Program-made: the position numbers and the translations under genes | The notes under the pieces: model-generated | Seen by the model: only the letters and a program-made list of their open reading frames with translations | The model's database searches: none | What the model was told of the DNA's origin: nothing | NCBI RefSeq assembly: GCF_021483235.1 | Contig: NZ_JAKEEC010000011.1 | Coordinates: forward strand, 53,629 to 117,628 | Length of the DNA: 64,000 nucleotides | Reading direction: 5' to 3' | Origin: Arthrobacter alkaliphilus | GTDB taxonomy: Bacteria; Actinomycetota; Actinomycetes; Actinomycetales; Micrococcaceae | Shown here: positions 55,442 to 62,849 of the stretch, one piece after another | How the letters are laid out: the number at the start of each line of letters is the position of its first letter | Numbering within the stretch: position 1 is the first letter of the stretch

Positions 55442-56176
55442 ATGCCTTCAAGCAACCGCCCCACCCGGATCGGCATGATCGTGCCGTCCTCCAACACCTG
55501 CCTGGAGCCGCAAAGCTACCGGATCCTCGGCGACCGCCAGGACGTCACCGTCCATTTCACGCGGATCCCTGTCACCCGGATCGCCCTCGACGAATCCTCG
55601 GACAAACAGTTCGATTCGGCCGTCATGCGGGAGGCAGCCGAACTGCTCGCCACCGCCGACGTGGACGTCATCGCATGGAACGGAACCTCGGGTTCCTGGC
55701 TCGGTGCAGGGCACGACGAAGCTCTTGTCCGCGAAATCACCGAGGCCACGGGAATCCCCGCAACGACCTCCACACTGGCATACCTGGAGGCCTTCAAGAC
55801 GTTCCGCACTGAAAGGATCGGCCTGTTCACGCCCTACACCGGGGACGTCAACCAGGCGATCATCGAATCCTACGAGCGCGAGGGCATCAAGACCGTGGAC
55901 CATCGCCACCTGGACCTGAGCAACAACGAATCCTTCGCCCGGGTCACGGACGCAGAAATGATGCCCGGGTCCTTGGAACTTGCATCCTCGAACCCGGACG
56001 CGCTCATTTACTTGTGCACGAACCTGTACGGCGCCAACATCACGGCGGACGTGGAGGAAACCACCGGAGTACCGGTGCTTGATTCCGTGGCGGTCACGCT
56101 GTGGTATTGCCTCAAGCTTGCCGGGGCGCCATTGCTGGCGCCGAAGTGGGGCCGGCTGCTTGCGGAACGTGCCTGA
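55442..56176 (+). CDS. Arylmalonate decarboxylase / maleate isomerase-family protein
   Basis: This 244-residue member of the Asp/Glu racemase superfamily begins with IGMIVPSSNTCLEPQSY as in maleate isomerases. The active-site pattern is that of Bordetella arylmalonate decarboxylase: GTS at residues 81-83 in place of the first Cys, Tyr132 in TPYTGDVN, and a single Cys192 in YLCTNLYG. The dioxyanion hole (Thr, Ser, Tyr) plus one Cys predicts decarboxylation of a malonate-like acid or a racemase variant, not a normal two-Cys racemase. It is the last gene of the operon, 8 bases after the hydantoinase. Confidence 0.82.
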   Translation: MPSSNRPTRIGMIVPSSNTCLEPQSYRILGDRQDVTVHFTRIPVTRIALDESSDKQFDSAVMREAAELLATADVDVIAWNGTSGSWLGAGHDEALVREITEATGIPATTSTLAYLEAFKTFRTERIGLFTPYTGDVNQAIIESYEREGIKTVDHRHLDLSNNESFARVTDAEMMPGSLELASSNPDALIYLCTNLYGANITADVEETTGVPVLDSVAVTLWYCLKLAGAPLLAPKWGRLLAERA

Positions 56177-56187
56177 TTCGTCTCCTG

Positions 56188-56397
56188 TTAGAGAGGTTGG
56201 ATGTTCTCCGCCTGGGGGCCTTTAGGGCCTTGCACGACGTCGAATTGGACCCTCTGGTTCTCGTCCAGTGATCGGTACCCGCTCGTGGCGATCGCTGAGT
56301 AATGGGCAAAAACGTCCGCCGAACCGTCGTCGGGGGCAATGAAGCCGAAACCCTTCTCGGCGTTGAACCACTTGACAATACCTGTTGCCACGGCCAT
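56188..56397 (-). CDS. Cold-shock protein (CspA family)
   Basis: This 69-residue single-stranded nucleic-acid chaperone contains RNP1 (GFGFIAP) and RNP2-like (DVFAHYSAI) motifs, with the start at ATG 56397 behind AGAAGGAAC. The final residues ENIQPL are usual for actinobacterial CspA. The long 5' region up to 56630 may hold the typical cold-responsive leader. It converges with the upstream operon. Confidence 0.95.
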   Translation of the reverse strand: MAVATGIVKWFNAEKGFGFIAPDDGSADVFAHYSAIATSGYRSLDENQRVQFDVVQGPKGPQAENIQPL

Positions 56398-56633
56398 GTT
56401 CCTTCTCTGAATCTGACTGACCACCGGCTTCAAACCCGATGCCCCCGGACGCATACGTCCGCTTCCTCAAAGCTACGTGGCGGGGTTCGGGGGCGCAAGG
56501 ATCTTCGGGGGTCCCGGTGTTCCCCGGTGCACGAATCTTGAGGATTTCTTGTTCTTCTGCAGGGCGGGATCTTGCGACTGGCACGGCAGAGTGGTTGGCG
56601 ATCAGCATCCGTCGACCATAAGGAGAACACCAA

Positions 56634-57308
56634 GTGGGGATGTTCGGGCGCCGGTTCCAAGTGGCAGCGCCAAAGATCCACGTGGACATCCTCGAAGATC
56701 ACGCACTGCTGCGCGAGAGCCTTGCTTCCTGGTTGGAGGCCAACGCGGCCGCGGTGAAGGTGGTGGGCAGGTTCAGTTCCTGGGCCGAGCTCGCCGCCTC
56801 GCTGGGACAGTTGTCCGACGTCGTCATCGTGGACATCATCCTTGGTGACCGGATCCCGCTGCGCTCCAAGATCCAGGCCATTCTCTCCACGGGGTCGCAA
56901 GTGGTGGTCTGCAGTTCCCTTGCGACCCCGCTGGTGATCCGCCAGGCGTTCGACGCCGGGGCGCTGGCCTACGTTCCCAAGACAGCGGGAGCCGAAGTGC
57001 TCACCACAGCCGTGCTCGCCGCGGCGCGCGGCGAGAAGTTCGTGCTGCCTGAGCTTGCGGGCGTCTTTGACGTCCCCGGGCCGCGGATCCGGCTCACCCC
57101 GCGCGAACACGAAGCCGTGACGCTGTACCTGGGCGGATCGGGCGGAACGATGGCCGAGGTCGGCGCAACCTTGGGCATCAGCGCCGATGGCGTCAAGAAG
57201 CTCCTCGTCTCCGTCCGCCGCAAAGCCCAGAGCGGGCCGGAACCACTTAGCCGGCCCGCGCTCCGGGAACTATTGATCGCCGACGGCTGGTTGCTCCCGG
57301 ATCAGTGA
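56634..57308 (+). CDS. Response regulator with receiver and LuxR-like HTH
   Basis: The protein has 224 residues. Receiver domain at about 14-130: acidic pair Glu21/Asp22 (ILEDHAL), phospho-acceptor Asp67 (VVIVDIILGD), Lys in AYVPKTAGAEV. The C-terminal HTH (IRLTPREHEAVTLYLGGSGG, TMAEVGATLGISADGVKKLL) is NarL/LuxR-like. The start is GTG 56634 behind AAGGAG; ATG 56640 is possible. No kinase gene lies beside it, so it is an orphan regulator. Confidence 0.85.
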   Translation: MGMFGRRFQVAAPKIHVDILEDHALLRESLASWLEANAAAVKVVGRFSSWAELAASLGQLSDVVIVDIILGDRIPLRSKIQAILSTGSQVVVCSSLATPLVIRQAFDAGALAYVPKTAGAEVLTTAVLAAARGEKFVLPELAGVFDVPGPRIRLTPREHEAVTLYLGGSGGTMAEVGATLGISADGVKKLLVSVRRKAQSGPEPLSRPALRELLIADGWLLPDQ

Positions 57309-57330
57309 GGGGCGGCGTTGGCCGGTGAGC

Positions 57331-57837
57331 TTAACCCGGCGTCGTGCCGCTTTCCCAATACTTTTCGCCCAGGGATTCTTGATATAGCAGCAGGAAGGCA
57401 GCCATCGACGGCGCAGCTCGATACCAGTCCTCTCGAGGATCCAAAGGTAGGGCAACAAGCACTCCGGTCCCATCCGCTGCCATGACTAGGAGGTCCAGAT
57501 CGCCTAAGAACTCGCCGATCACGATGTCGGCCAGCGTGGCATCATTTGGTCGTGCCGCACCAAACTCGACCGTTCGAGTTGCCGCGTCCTCAGGGGACAA
57601 CAGAACCAAACCCCATTGCCCGTACTCGACATCCTCGAAGAGCCGTGCGTTTCGACTCGCTGACCAAAGCTGACGCAGTTCATCTGGCACTCCACCAGGC
57701 CAGTACGCATCAATCTCCGTCGCCGAAGCCGGTGTGGATAGGGAACAGCCCAACTTGAATGGGTTGCCACCGAGCCCCACTTTCGGCTCCTCGAACGCGC
57801 GGAACGACCCCAGAACCGTTGCAACGTCAACGACCAT
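57331..57837 (-). CDS. SUKH/SMI1-KNR4-family protein, candidate immunity protein
   Basis: The protein has 168 residues. Typical SMI1/KNR4 elements are PASATEIDAYWPGGVPDELRQLWSAS, given here in two parts (PASATEIDAYWPGG and VPDELRQLWSAS), then ADIVIGEFLGDLDLLVMA and PLDPREDWYRAAPSMAAFL. In bacteria this superfamily mainly supplies immunity to polymorphic toxins. It is the last gene of a minus-strand row of small genes in AT-richer DNA, 18 bases after the gene at 57856. The toxin itself is not next to it. Confidence 0.8.
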   Translation of the reverse strand: MVVDVATVLGSFRAFEEPKVGLGGNPFKLGCSLSTPASATEIDAYWPGGVPDELRQLWSASRNARLFEDVEYGQWGLVLLSPEDAATRTVEFGAARPNDATLADIVIGEFLGDLDLLVMAADGTGVLVALPLDPREDWYRAAPSMAAFLLLYQESLGEKYWESGTTPG

Positions 57838-57855
57838 GACGAAACCACCAATTCG

Positions 57856-58272
57856 TCATTCGATCCGCACCCGGAAGACGATTCGACTGAAATCTGGCTC
57901 GGTGCCGATATCAGCACATGAGTACTTAGACGACCCATCGGCGAGCGGCTCGACCAGCATTCCTGACGTGAAGCTTTGAGATTCGAACTTGCGACCTCGT
58001 CCGGAGTCCCAAACGTTATAGAACACCAATCGCCCGTCGGTCTCGACGACGGTGATCGTCGAAGATGCAGGTGCTGAGTCACTCCAAAGCACCAGAGAGG
58101 GACTCGAGGTGCCCGCAATTTCCAACCGACCAGCCGTCGCTATGAATACTCCCTGCCGCCAGCGCGGCCCAACAGCCTCGAATGTCACGGTGACGTGCTG
58201 TCCCGCCGAAACGGGCAGGGACTCAATCATGACCGCAGGTTCACCAATTGGCCCCACGATGGTGGTGCTCAC
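57856..58272 (-). CDS. Small soluble protein, candidate immunity protein of unknown family
   Basis: The product has 138 residues and starts at GTG 58272 (AGGA 5 bases before). Upstream codons up to 58362 are Cys/Arg-rich and unlikely to be coding. The pattern is all-beta: VTVTFEAVGPRWRQG, LVFYNVWDSGRGRKFESQSF, then TSGMLVEPLADGSSKYSC and FSRIVFRVRIE. The block around NVWDSGRGRKFESQS recalls proteins that lie in toxin-immunity gene rows of actinobacteria, but I cannot name the family. It is co-directional with the SUKH gene 18 bases away. Confidence 0.6.
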   Translation of the reverse strand: MSTTIVGPIGEPAVMIESLPVSAGQHVTVTFEAVGPRWRQGVFIATAGRLEIAGTSSPSLVLWSDSAPASSTITVVETDGRLVFYNVWDSGRGRKFESQSFTSGMLVEPLADGSSKYSCADIGTEPDFSRIVFRVRIE

Positions 58273-58425
58273 GGTCCTAGGGGGTAGGTGAGTAGGGCTA
58301 TAGCGAGTCACGGCGTGGGTCCTGAGTCGAATCGGAAGGGGCCAACAGCGGCATGCTGCCAAGACCAGAGAGGCTCAAAGTTGAACAATGTGTGCCCGCC
58401 GCCTTGCTGCCGCGGGGTAACCTGT

Positions 58426-58899
58426 TTAGTTCCGCGAGCGTTTCTCGACCTCGTCTTTCGCTGGTCGGATGATGTCATGGAACTGAGTCTTGTCGAGATA
58501 ATCGTCACCGGGCTTTCGGATGACGCGCCCGAGATAGGGATCACGTTGTTCCAAATTTTTGGCACCCTGCTGCAACGTCGTATACCCGGCTTCTTTCTCC
58601 GCGCGCTCGCGAGCCGGCACGCGCCCTACCAGCACCGTTACAGGTATAACGCTCCCTAATGCAACAAGGACCATAAGGTTGGTGAACCACGACTGGGGCA
58701 TTCCGGAACGACTCAGGATTAGAAGAATAGCAAGGAGTATCAGAGCGACAGTGGTCAGTCTGAACCTTAGGCGCAGAAGGCTGTAGGCGGTCGGTCCATT
58801 GATCAATTTTCCGTCGCAGATCTTAGTCACCATGTAACGATCCCATAGCCGTTGGTAAAGAGGTCGGATGGCAGTGCGGAGACTTCCAAGCTTTGGCAC
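58426..58899 (-). CDS. Two-helix membrane protein in the immunity-like island
   Basis: The protein has 157 residues. Two transmembrane helices (about 48-64, LTTVALILLAILLILS, and 73-93, TNLMVLVALGSVIPVTVLVG) are followed by a charged cytoplasmic tail with ERAEKEAGYTTLQQG and DPYLGRVIRKPGDDYLDKT. An internal ATG at 58833 is an alternative start. I recognise no family. It sits in the same strand row as the SUKH gene, so it may be another immunity or accessory protein. Confidence 0.55.
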   Translation of the reverse strand: MPKLGSLRTAIRPLYQRLWDRYMVTKICDGKLINGPTAYSLLRLRFRLTTVALILLAILLILSRSGMPQSWFTNLMVLVALGSVIPVTVLVGRVPARERAEKEAGYTTLQQGAKNLEQRDPYLGRVIRKPGDDYLDKTQFHDIIRPAKDEVEKRSRN

Positions 58900-59069
58900 G
58901 CCGACAGAGTTCCCCGGAGCGCAGGTCTTCTATGCCCGTCCCGAGCCATCACATTTAGACCGGTTCCTGAAGGGACCGCTGGGGATATGGCCAGGTGCCG
59001 GCGATGCTCCTGGGTCCTAAGCTTACCAACTGGCCGAAAGACCCCGGGTCTGAATCACCGTTAACCTCG

Positions 59070-59309
59070 TCAGCCCAACCGATTTCCGGGATCAGCCAAC
59101 AACCGGCGTGCCATGGAGTCGCACGCTTCGTCTTCGGTTTCGAAGCTTGTATAACCGATACGTCCACCGCGCTCGGAATAGAAAACGGACCATCCACCAA
59201 GCTCTGGCAATAGGCAGAGGCACTCGTTGGGAACGTCTCCGCTCAAACTATACGAGTCAGGATTTACGGCTTCCGATGTTAGGAGCGCTCTAAGCGTTCT
59301 GCGATTTAT
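59070..59309 (-). CDS. Candidate toxin-immunity protein, start codon degenerate (ATA)
   Basis: An open frame of 79 codons reads NRRTLRALLTSEAVNPDSYS, then LSGDVPNECLCLLPELGGW, SVFYSERGGRIGYTSFETED and EACDSMARRLLADPGNRLG. The content (acidic, one Tyr-Ser-Glu-Arg-Gly block and the FETEDEAC segment) is protein-like and matches, from memory, small actinobacterial proteins placed directly after TNT-type toxins. No ATG, GTG or TTG stands at the expected position; the codon there is ATA (59309-59307), and the next possible start is TTG 59246. The stop of the toxin remnant overlaps this start. The gene may be decayed, or use a non-standard start. Confidence 0.5.
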   Translation of the reverse strand: MNRRTLRALLTSEAVNPDSYSLSGDVPNECLCLLPELGGWSVFYSERGGRIGYTSFETEDEACDSMARRLLADPGNRLG

Positions 59310-59553
59310 TTAGGGTTCACCGGTTTCAGTACACCTGAATCGATCAGGTCTTGGATGGGGACCTTCAATTTGTTCTGTATTCCGTCGCCTCCACAAATGC
59401 AGGTGCGATGGCACCTACTTTGACAGAAACCCGCTTCAAAACCCCGTACGCACTATATTGCTGGGTATTTCCTCGGCGTTCTCGGAGGTGAGAACACCCT
59501 AGGACGGGAGGAGCGCCGGCTTGTTCACAAGCCCCAGCGCCGACTGGACGCAA
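59306..59553 (-). pseudogene. Frameshifted remnant of a TNT (DUF4237)-type NAD-glycohydrolase toxin C-terminus
   Basis: Two overlapping minus-strand frames join into one domain end. The first (59553 to about 59395) reads NTQQYSAYGVLKRVSVKV and GAIAPAF; the second (about 59390 to stop TAA 59308-59306) reads GGDGIQNKLKVPIQDLID then SGVLKPVNPK. Together they mimic the tail of TNT toxins: Y-x-V-x-KP, G-x-x-AP-x-F, GGG-x-Q, and LI-x-x-G-x-L. A deletion of about ten bases near 59388-59400 explains the shift. The toxin's N-terminal and delivery part is not visible, so this is a fragment, possibly a recombined orphan C-terminus. Confidence 0.5.
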
Positions 59554-59672
59554 AAGACGTAGACGGCGGCCTCATTGATGCATTCCCCATCCTTGCCCGC
59601 CCGAGGCTGCGCGGCCGACGATGCCCAGACAATCGGCAGTCGCCGGTCGCGCGCCACGGTGGTCGTCCGGGC

Positions 59673-60713
59673 CTAGAGAAGCCCGACCTTGGTCATCAGC
59701 TCGGTGACCTTCTCGCTGTTGAGCTTGGCGGGGTCCACGGAAGGTGCCTGAAGGTCCTTGAGGGGAACAAGCTTCGAGTTGGCTGGAACGTCGGAGCCAA
59801 CCGTGTACTCGAATGAGTCACCGTTCTGGAGGACCTGCTGGCCCGTTTTGCCCGTGATGAACTTCAGGAACTGCTGGGCTTGGGCCTGCTTCTTGCTGGA
59901 TGCCAGGACGGCGCCGCCAGAGACGCTGACGAACGCACCCGGGTCCTGGTTCTTGAAGTAGTGGAGACCAACATTCTTGCTGTTCTCTCCGGTTTGGGCC
60001 TGGTCCACGAAGGAGTAGTAGTGGTACAAAATTCCCGCGTCAACTTCGCCTGCGTTCACGCCGGCGAGAACCGGAGTGTCGTCCTTGTAGGACTTGAAGT
60101 TGGTTTTGGCCGCTTCCAGCCATTTCTGGGTAGCGTCCTCTCCCTTGAGCGCAAGCATCGCGCTGACGATCGCCTGGAAGTCGGCGCCGCCCGTGGACGC
60201 ACCGATGCGTCCCTTCCATGACGGGTCTGCGAGATCCATCAGGGACTTGGGAGCCTGGCCCTCGCTGAGCTTGTTCTTGTTGTAGGCCAGCACGGTGGAG
60301 CGGGCTGCGATGCCCGTCCAATCGCCAGTCGACGGACGGTACTGCGCCGGAACCTGGCTGAGGGTTGCCTGGTCCACGGGGGCGAGCAACCCGGCACTCG
60401 CGATGCGGACCATGGCCGGGGAGTTTTCCGTCAGGAAGACGTCCGCTGGAGAGTTCTTTCCTTCCTCGCTGAGCTGGTTGCTCATTTCAAGGTCGTCCCC
60501 GTTGCGGAGCGTCACCTTGATTCCTGTCTCCTTGGTGAAGGCTTCCACCCATGCTCCGGTGAGGTTTTCATGCTGGGCGTTGTACACGACGATGCCGTCT
60601 CCCGACGCGCCAGCCGTGGAAGTACCGCTTGGTGCGCCGCTGCACGCCGAAAGTGCCAGCAACGTGGCCGTGGCGGCGGCAAGGGCCGCGGCGGGTTTGA
60701 TACCGAATTTCAT
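59673..60713 (-). CDS. Fe(III) ABC transporter substrate-binding lipoprotein
   Basis: This 346-residue FbpA/FutA-type protein has a lipobox LLALSAC after the signal peptide. Conserved segments are GIVVYNAQHENLTGAW, DVFLTENSPAMVR and the tyrosine pair in LYHYYSFVDQ that binds iron. ATG 60713 is chosen because AAAGG lies 7 bases before it; another ATG 5 codons up overlaps that site. A DtxR-type iron box lies about 100 bases upstream. No permease or ATPase gene follows; the DNA after the stop is the decayed island. Confidence 0.92.
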   Translation of the reverse strand: MKFGIKPAAALAAATATLLALSACSGAPSGTSTAGASGDGIVVYNAQHENLTGAWVEAFTKETGIKVTLRNGDDLEMSNQLSEEGKNSPADVFLTENSPAMVRIASAGLLAPVDQATLSQVPAQYRPSTGDWTGIAARSTVLAYNKNKLSEGQAPKSLMDLADPSWKGRIGASTGGADFQAIVSAMLALKGEDATQKWLEAAKTNFKSYKDDTPVLAGVNAGEVDAGILYHYYSFVDQAQTGENSKNVGLHYFKNQDPGAFVSVSGGAVLASSKKQAQAQQFLKFITGKTGQQVLQNGDSFEYTVGSDVPANSKLVPLKDLQAPSVDPAKLNSEKVTELMTKVGLL

Positions 60714-60810
60714 AGGGGGGCCTTTCAAGGGCTCCGGCAGGAACCGGAATGGTTGGGGGCAGCCCTACCCTTCATGCACAACGGTCCGACGAGTCAGAAC
60801 GGCCACGAGA

Positions 60811-60835
60811 TAGGCAAGGCAACCCTTACTCTAAT
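60811..60835 (-). promoter_or_regulatory. DtxR/IdeR-type iron box
   Basis: TAGGCAAGGCAACCCTTA at 60811-60828 matches the consensus TTAGGTTAGGCTAACCTAA at TAGG, AGGC, AACC and TA. It lies about 100 bases before the Fe(III)-binding protein start, so iron repression is predicted. Confidence 0.6.
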
Positions 60836-60910
60836 AACAACATGCCTTTGTTGCGTAATTCTGGACACCCGGCGTCATCGGCGGACCCAAATCTCCACCC
60901 GCCGGCGTTA

Positions 60911-60961
60911 GGAAACCATTAAGGACCGACGACGGCGGCGCGCTTTGGTGGTCTGATGAAG
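60911..60961 (+). promoter_or_regulatory. Conserved upstream element, copy B
   Basis: GGAAACCATTAAGGACCG ... GGTGGTCTGATGAAG lies 49 bases before the start at 61011 and matches copy A at 27291-27340, although the spacer bases between differ. It lies between the iron box and the gene, on the side of the plus-strand gene. Confidence 0.55.
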
Positions 60962-61010
60962 ATAAGCAATTCGGGCTTTGGGCTGTCCCTCCGCAGGAGT
61001 TGAATCCACC

Positions 61011-61643
61011 TTGAAACGCAATGACCCCGCCAGTGGAACGGCCGACGATTCCGGGCCTGCCGGCGCGGATGCGGACTACGTTGTTGTCGATGAGCTCGGT
61101 GCCTTCACCTACTATCCGTCCGAAACCGCCATGCTGGAGGACCTTGAGTACGTTGACGAAGCAGCCAGCATCCTGGACCGGGCTGGCAACAACTTCCACT
61201 TGACGTTGGAAGAAGGCGGGAAGCTCAGTCTGGGATCCTCGTTCGGGCAGGTCGAATTCACTTGGCTTCGCCAGGCCTGGATCAGCGACCGGCGACGCGA
61301 ACCACAGGCGCATCGCCTGCTCCGCCTCTACCCCACAACGCTCGATGCGCTCCTGGCTGGAATATTTGAAACCCTTGCCCTGGAGCGTGCCAGCACCGCC
61401 ACCAGCTCCCTCTGGGTATTGAATGCAGCGGGAGCGGAGACACACGCCGCGACGCTCCGGGACGTCGATACCCTCCTCGCACGGCTCGATCACCTTGAAC
61501 GAGTGACAGTCCGCGACCCCTTCGGTCATGGTTACCGGCCCATCCGTCATCCAAAACACCGCCTCCACTCCCCTGGCGCAGGGCCGATCTACTATGTGGA
61601 GATTGAACCCGGAATACCGCCCGGCAGGAGCGTTCTGCGATAG
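61011..61643 (+). CDS. Unknown soluble protein, paralogue of the gene at 27396
   Basis: The gene encodes 210 residues from TTG 61011, 11 bases after the site GCAGGAG, a position equivalent to the ATG of its paralogue; an in-frame TTG at 60978 would precede the ribosome-binding site. Shared blocks: ADYVVVDELGAFTYYPSETA, EDLEYVDEAASILDRAG, YPTTLDALLAGIFE, DHLERVTVRDPFGH, IYYVEIE. It differs mainly in a 20-residue N-terminal extension and a longer middle. There is no known domain. It is divergent from the iron-binding protein. Confidence 0.7.
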   Translation: MKRNDPASGTADDSGPAGADADYVVVDELGAFTYYPSETAMLEDLEYVDEAASILDRAGNNFHLTLEEGGKLSLGSSFGQVEFTWLRQAWISDRRREPQAHRLLRLYPTTLDALLAGIFETLALERASTATSSLWVLNAAGAETHAATLRDVDTLLARLDHLERVTVRDPFGHGYRPIRHPKHRLHSPGAGPIYYVEIEPGIPPGRSVLR

Positions 61644-61650
61644 TTGGGGC

Positions 61651-62085
61651 ATGGTGAACGTCCAGACCGAAATACTCATCGAGCGGCCCCGCGAGATCGT
61701 GGCTGGTTATGCTTCCGATCCGGACAATGCCCCGGTCTGGTACGTGAATATCCGATCCGCACAGTGGCGGACGCCCAAGCCCCTCGCCGTCGGCTCCAGG
61801 GTTGCCTTCACGGCGCGGTTCCTGGGCCGAAATCTGGACTATGTCTACGAAATCACCGAGCTTGTCCCCGGCGAGAAACTCACCATGCGTACAAGCCAAG
61901 GGCCCTTCCCGATGCAGACCACCTACGCCTGGTTCGACGAGGGTGGCGCCACCCGGATGAGCCTCCGGAACATGGGTGAACCCTCCGGCTTCTCCGTGCT
62001 GGCCGGCATGATCATGGCGCCCATGATGCGCAGGGCCATGCGCAAGGACCTGGAGAACCTCAAGAACATCCTCGAGGCCAGCTAG
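61651..62085 (+). CDS. SRPBCC/START-like ligand-binding protein
   Basis: The protein has 144 residues. The N-terminal VQTEILIERPREIVAGYASD and the strand pattern GSRVAFTARFLGRNLDYVYE fit the Bet v 1-like fold used by polyketide cyclases and lipid-binding proteins. ATG 61651 lies 7 bases after the paralogue gene's stop, so they may share a transcript. Upstream in-frame codons are shadow. The ligand is unknown. Confidence 0.82.
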   Translation: MVNVQTEILIERPREIVAGYASDPDNAPVWYVNIRSAQWRTPKPLAVGSRVAFTARFLGRNLDYVYEITELVPGEKLTMRTSQGPFPMQTTYAWFDEGGATRMSLRNMGEPSGFSVLAGMIMAPMMRRAMRKDLENLKNILEAS

Positions 62086-62215
62086 AAGGGTCCCAAGCTC
62101 TCCCCGGGCCTGCAACTCGCCGAGGAAGTCATTCGATCCACATGCTGGCGAAATTCCGCTGTTGCGTGCGAGGATGAGCCAGACGATCGCCGCCGCGGTC
62201 CATATTGGGGGAAAC

Positions 62216-62845
62216 ATGACCGAAAGCACCAACCTGCCGGAAAACACGCAGCCCGGCAGCAACGCGTACGGCGCAACGCAGCGCCCACGGCCTCAGTTCG
62301 GAATCAGCGCCCCGGAATCCTCCGGCCCGCAGATTCCCTCCTGGCATCCGGAAGCCAACCATTCCCAGGCACCGGCATGGCCGCCCGCCGGCTCGACCCG
62401 AGCCGCCGAAAACGTGGTCCGAGGCACCCTGTTTGCCCTCGCAGCCCTCCCTATCGGCGTCGCGCTATGGCTCGTCATCTGGAGTTTCGGCTGGATGACA
62501 TCGCTCGTCACCTTCGCTGCTGCAGCGATGGCTGCCCGTTTCTATGTGATGGGAGCGGGCGGGCTGAGCAGAAAAGGCGTGTGGGTGGTAGCGGGTATCA
62601 CGGCTGCCACAGCGATCTTGTCGTTTGTATCGGGAGTCTGGCTGGACGCCGCCAAGTACATCAATAGCCAACCCTTGTCTTTGATCGCTAGCTCCAAGCC
62701 ATGGGACTTGATCAACTACAACCTGGCCCACAACCCGAATTTCCTGAAGAGCTACGTGGGCGACTTCTCCATGGCACTGCTCTTCGGCGCCTTGGGTTGC
62801 TTCTTCACGCTTCGCCGCATGTTCGCCGCCACCAGGAATTCATAA
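62216..62845 (+). CDS. Membrane protein with Pro/Gln-rich N-terminal tail
   Basis: The protein has 209 residues. The first 70 are hydrophilic and rich in Pro, Gln, Ser and Asn (disordered); three to four helices follow (about 78-98, 102-118, 126-146 and 185-200). ATG 62216 with GGGGGAAAC is favoured over two upstream in-frame ATGs. I recognise no family. The neighbours do not indicate a function. Confidence 0.65.
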   Translation: MTESTNLPENTQPGSNAYGATQRPRPQFGISAPESSGPQIPSWHPEANHSQAPAWPPAGSTRAAENVVRGTLFALAALPIGVALWLVIWSFGWMTSLVTFAAAAMAARFYVMGAGGLSRKGVWVVAGITAATAILSFVSGVWLDAAKYINSQPLSLIASSKPWDLINYNLAHNPNFLKSYVGDFSMALLFGALGCFFTLRRMFAATRNS

Positions 62846-62849
62846 ACAC

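Noticed and set aside
58955..59200. 81-codon minus-strand frame
   Set aside because: It overlaps the 79-codon frame at 59070-59309 in another phase; that frame has the better protein-like content and flanking context.
59554..59672. Possible further upstream toxin sequence after the Fe(III)-binding gene
   Set aside because: All minus-strand frames are short or stop-containing and show no motif; nothing could be supported.
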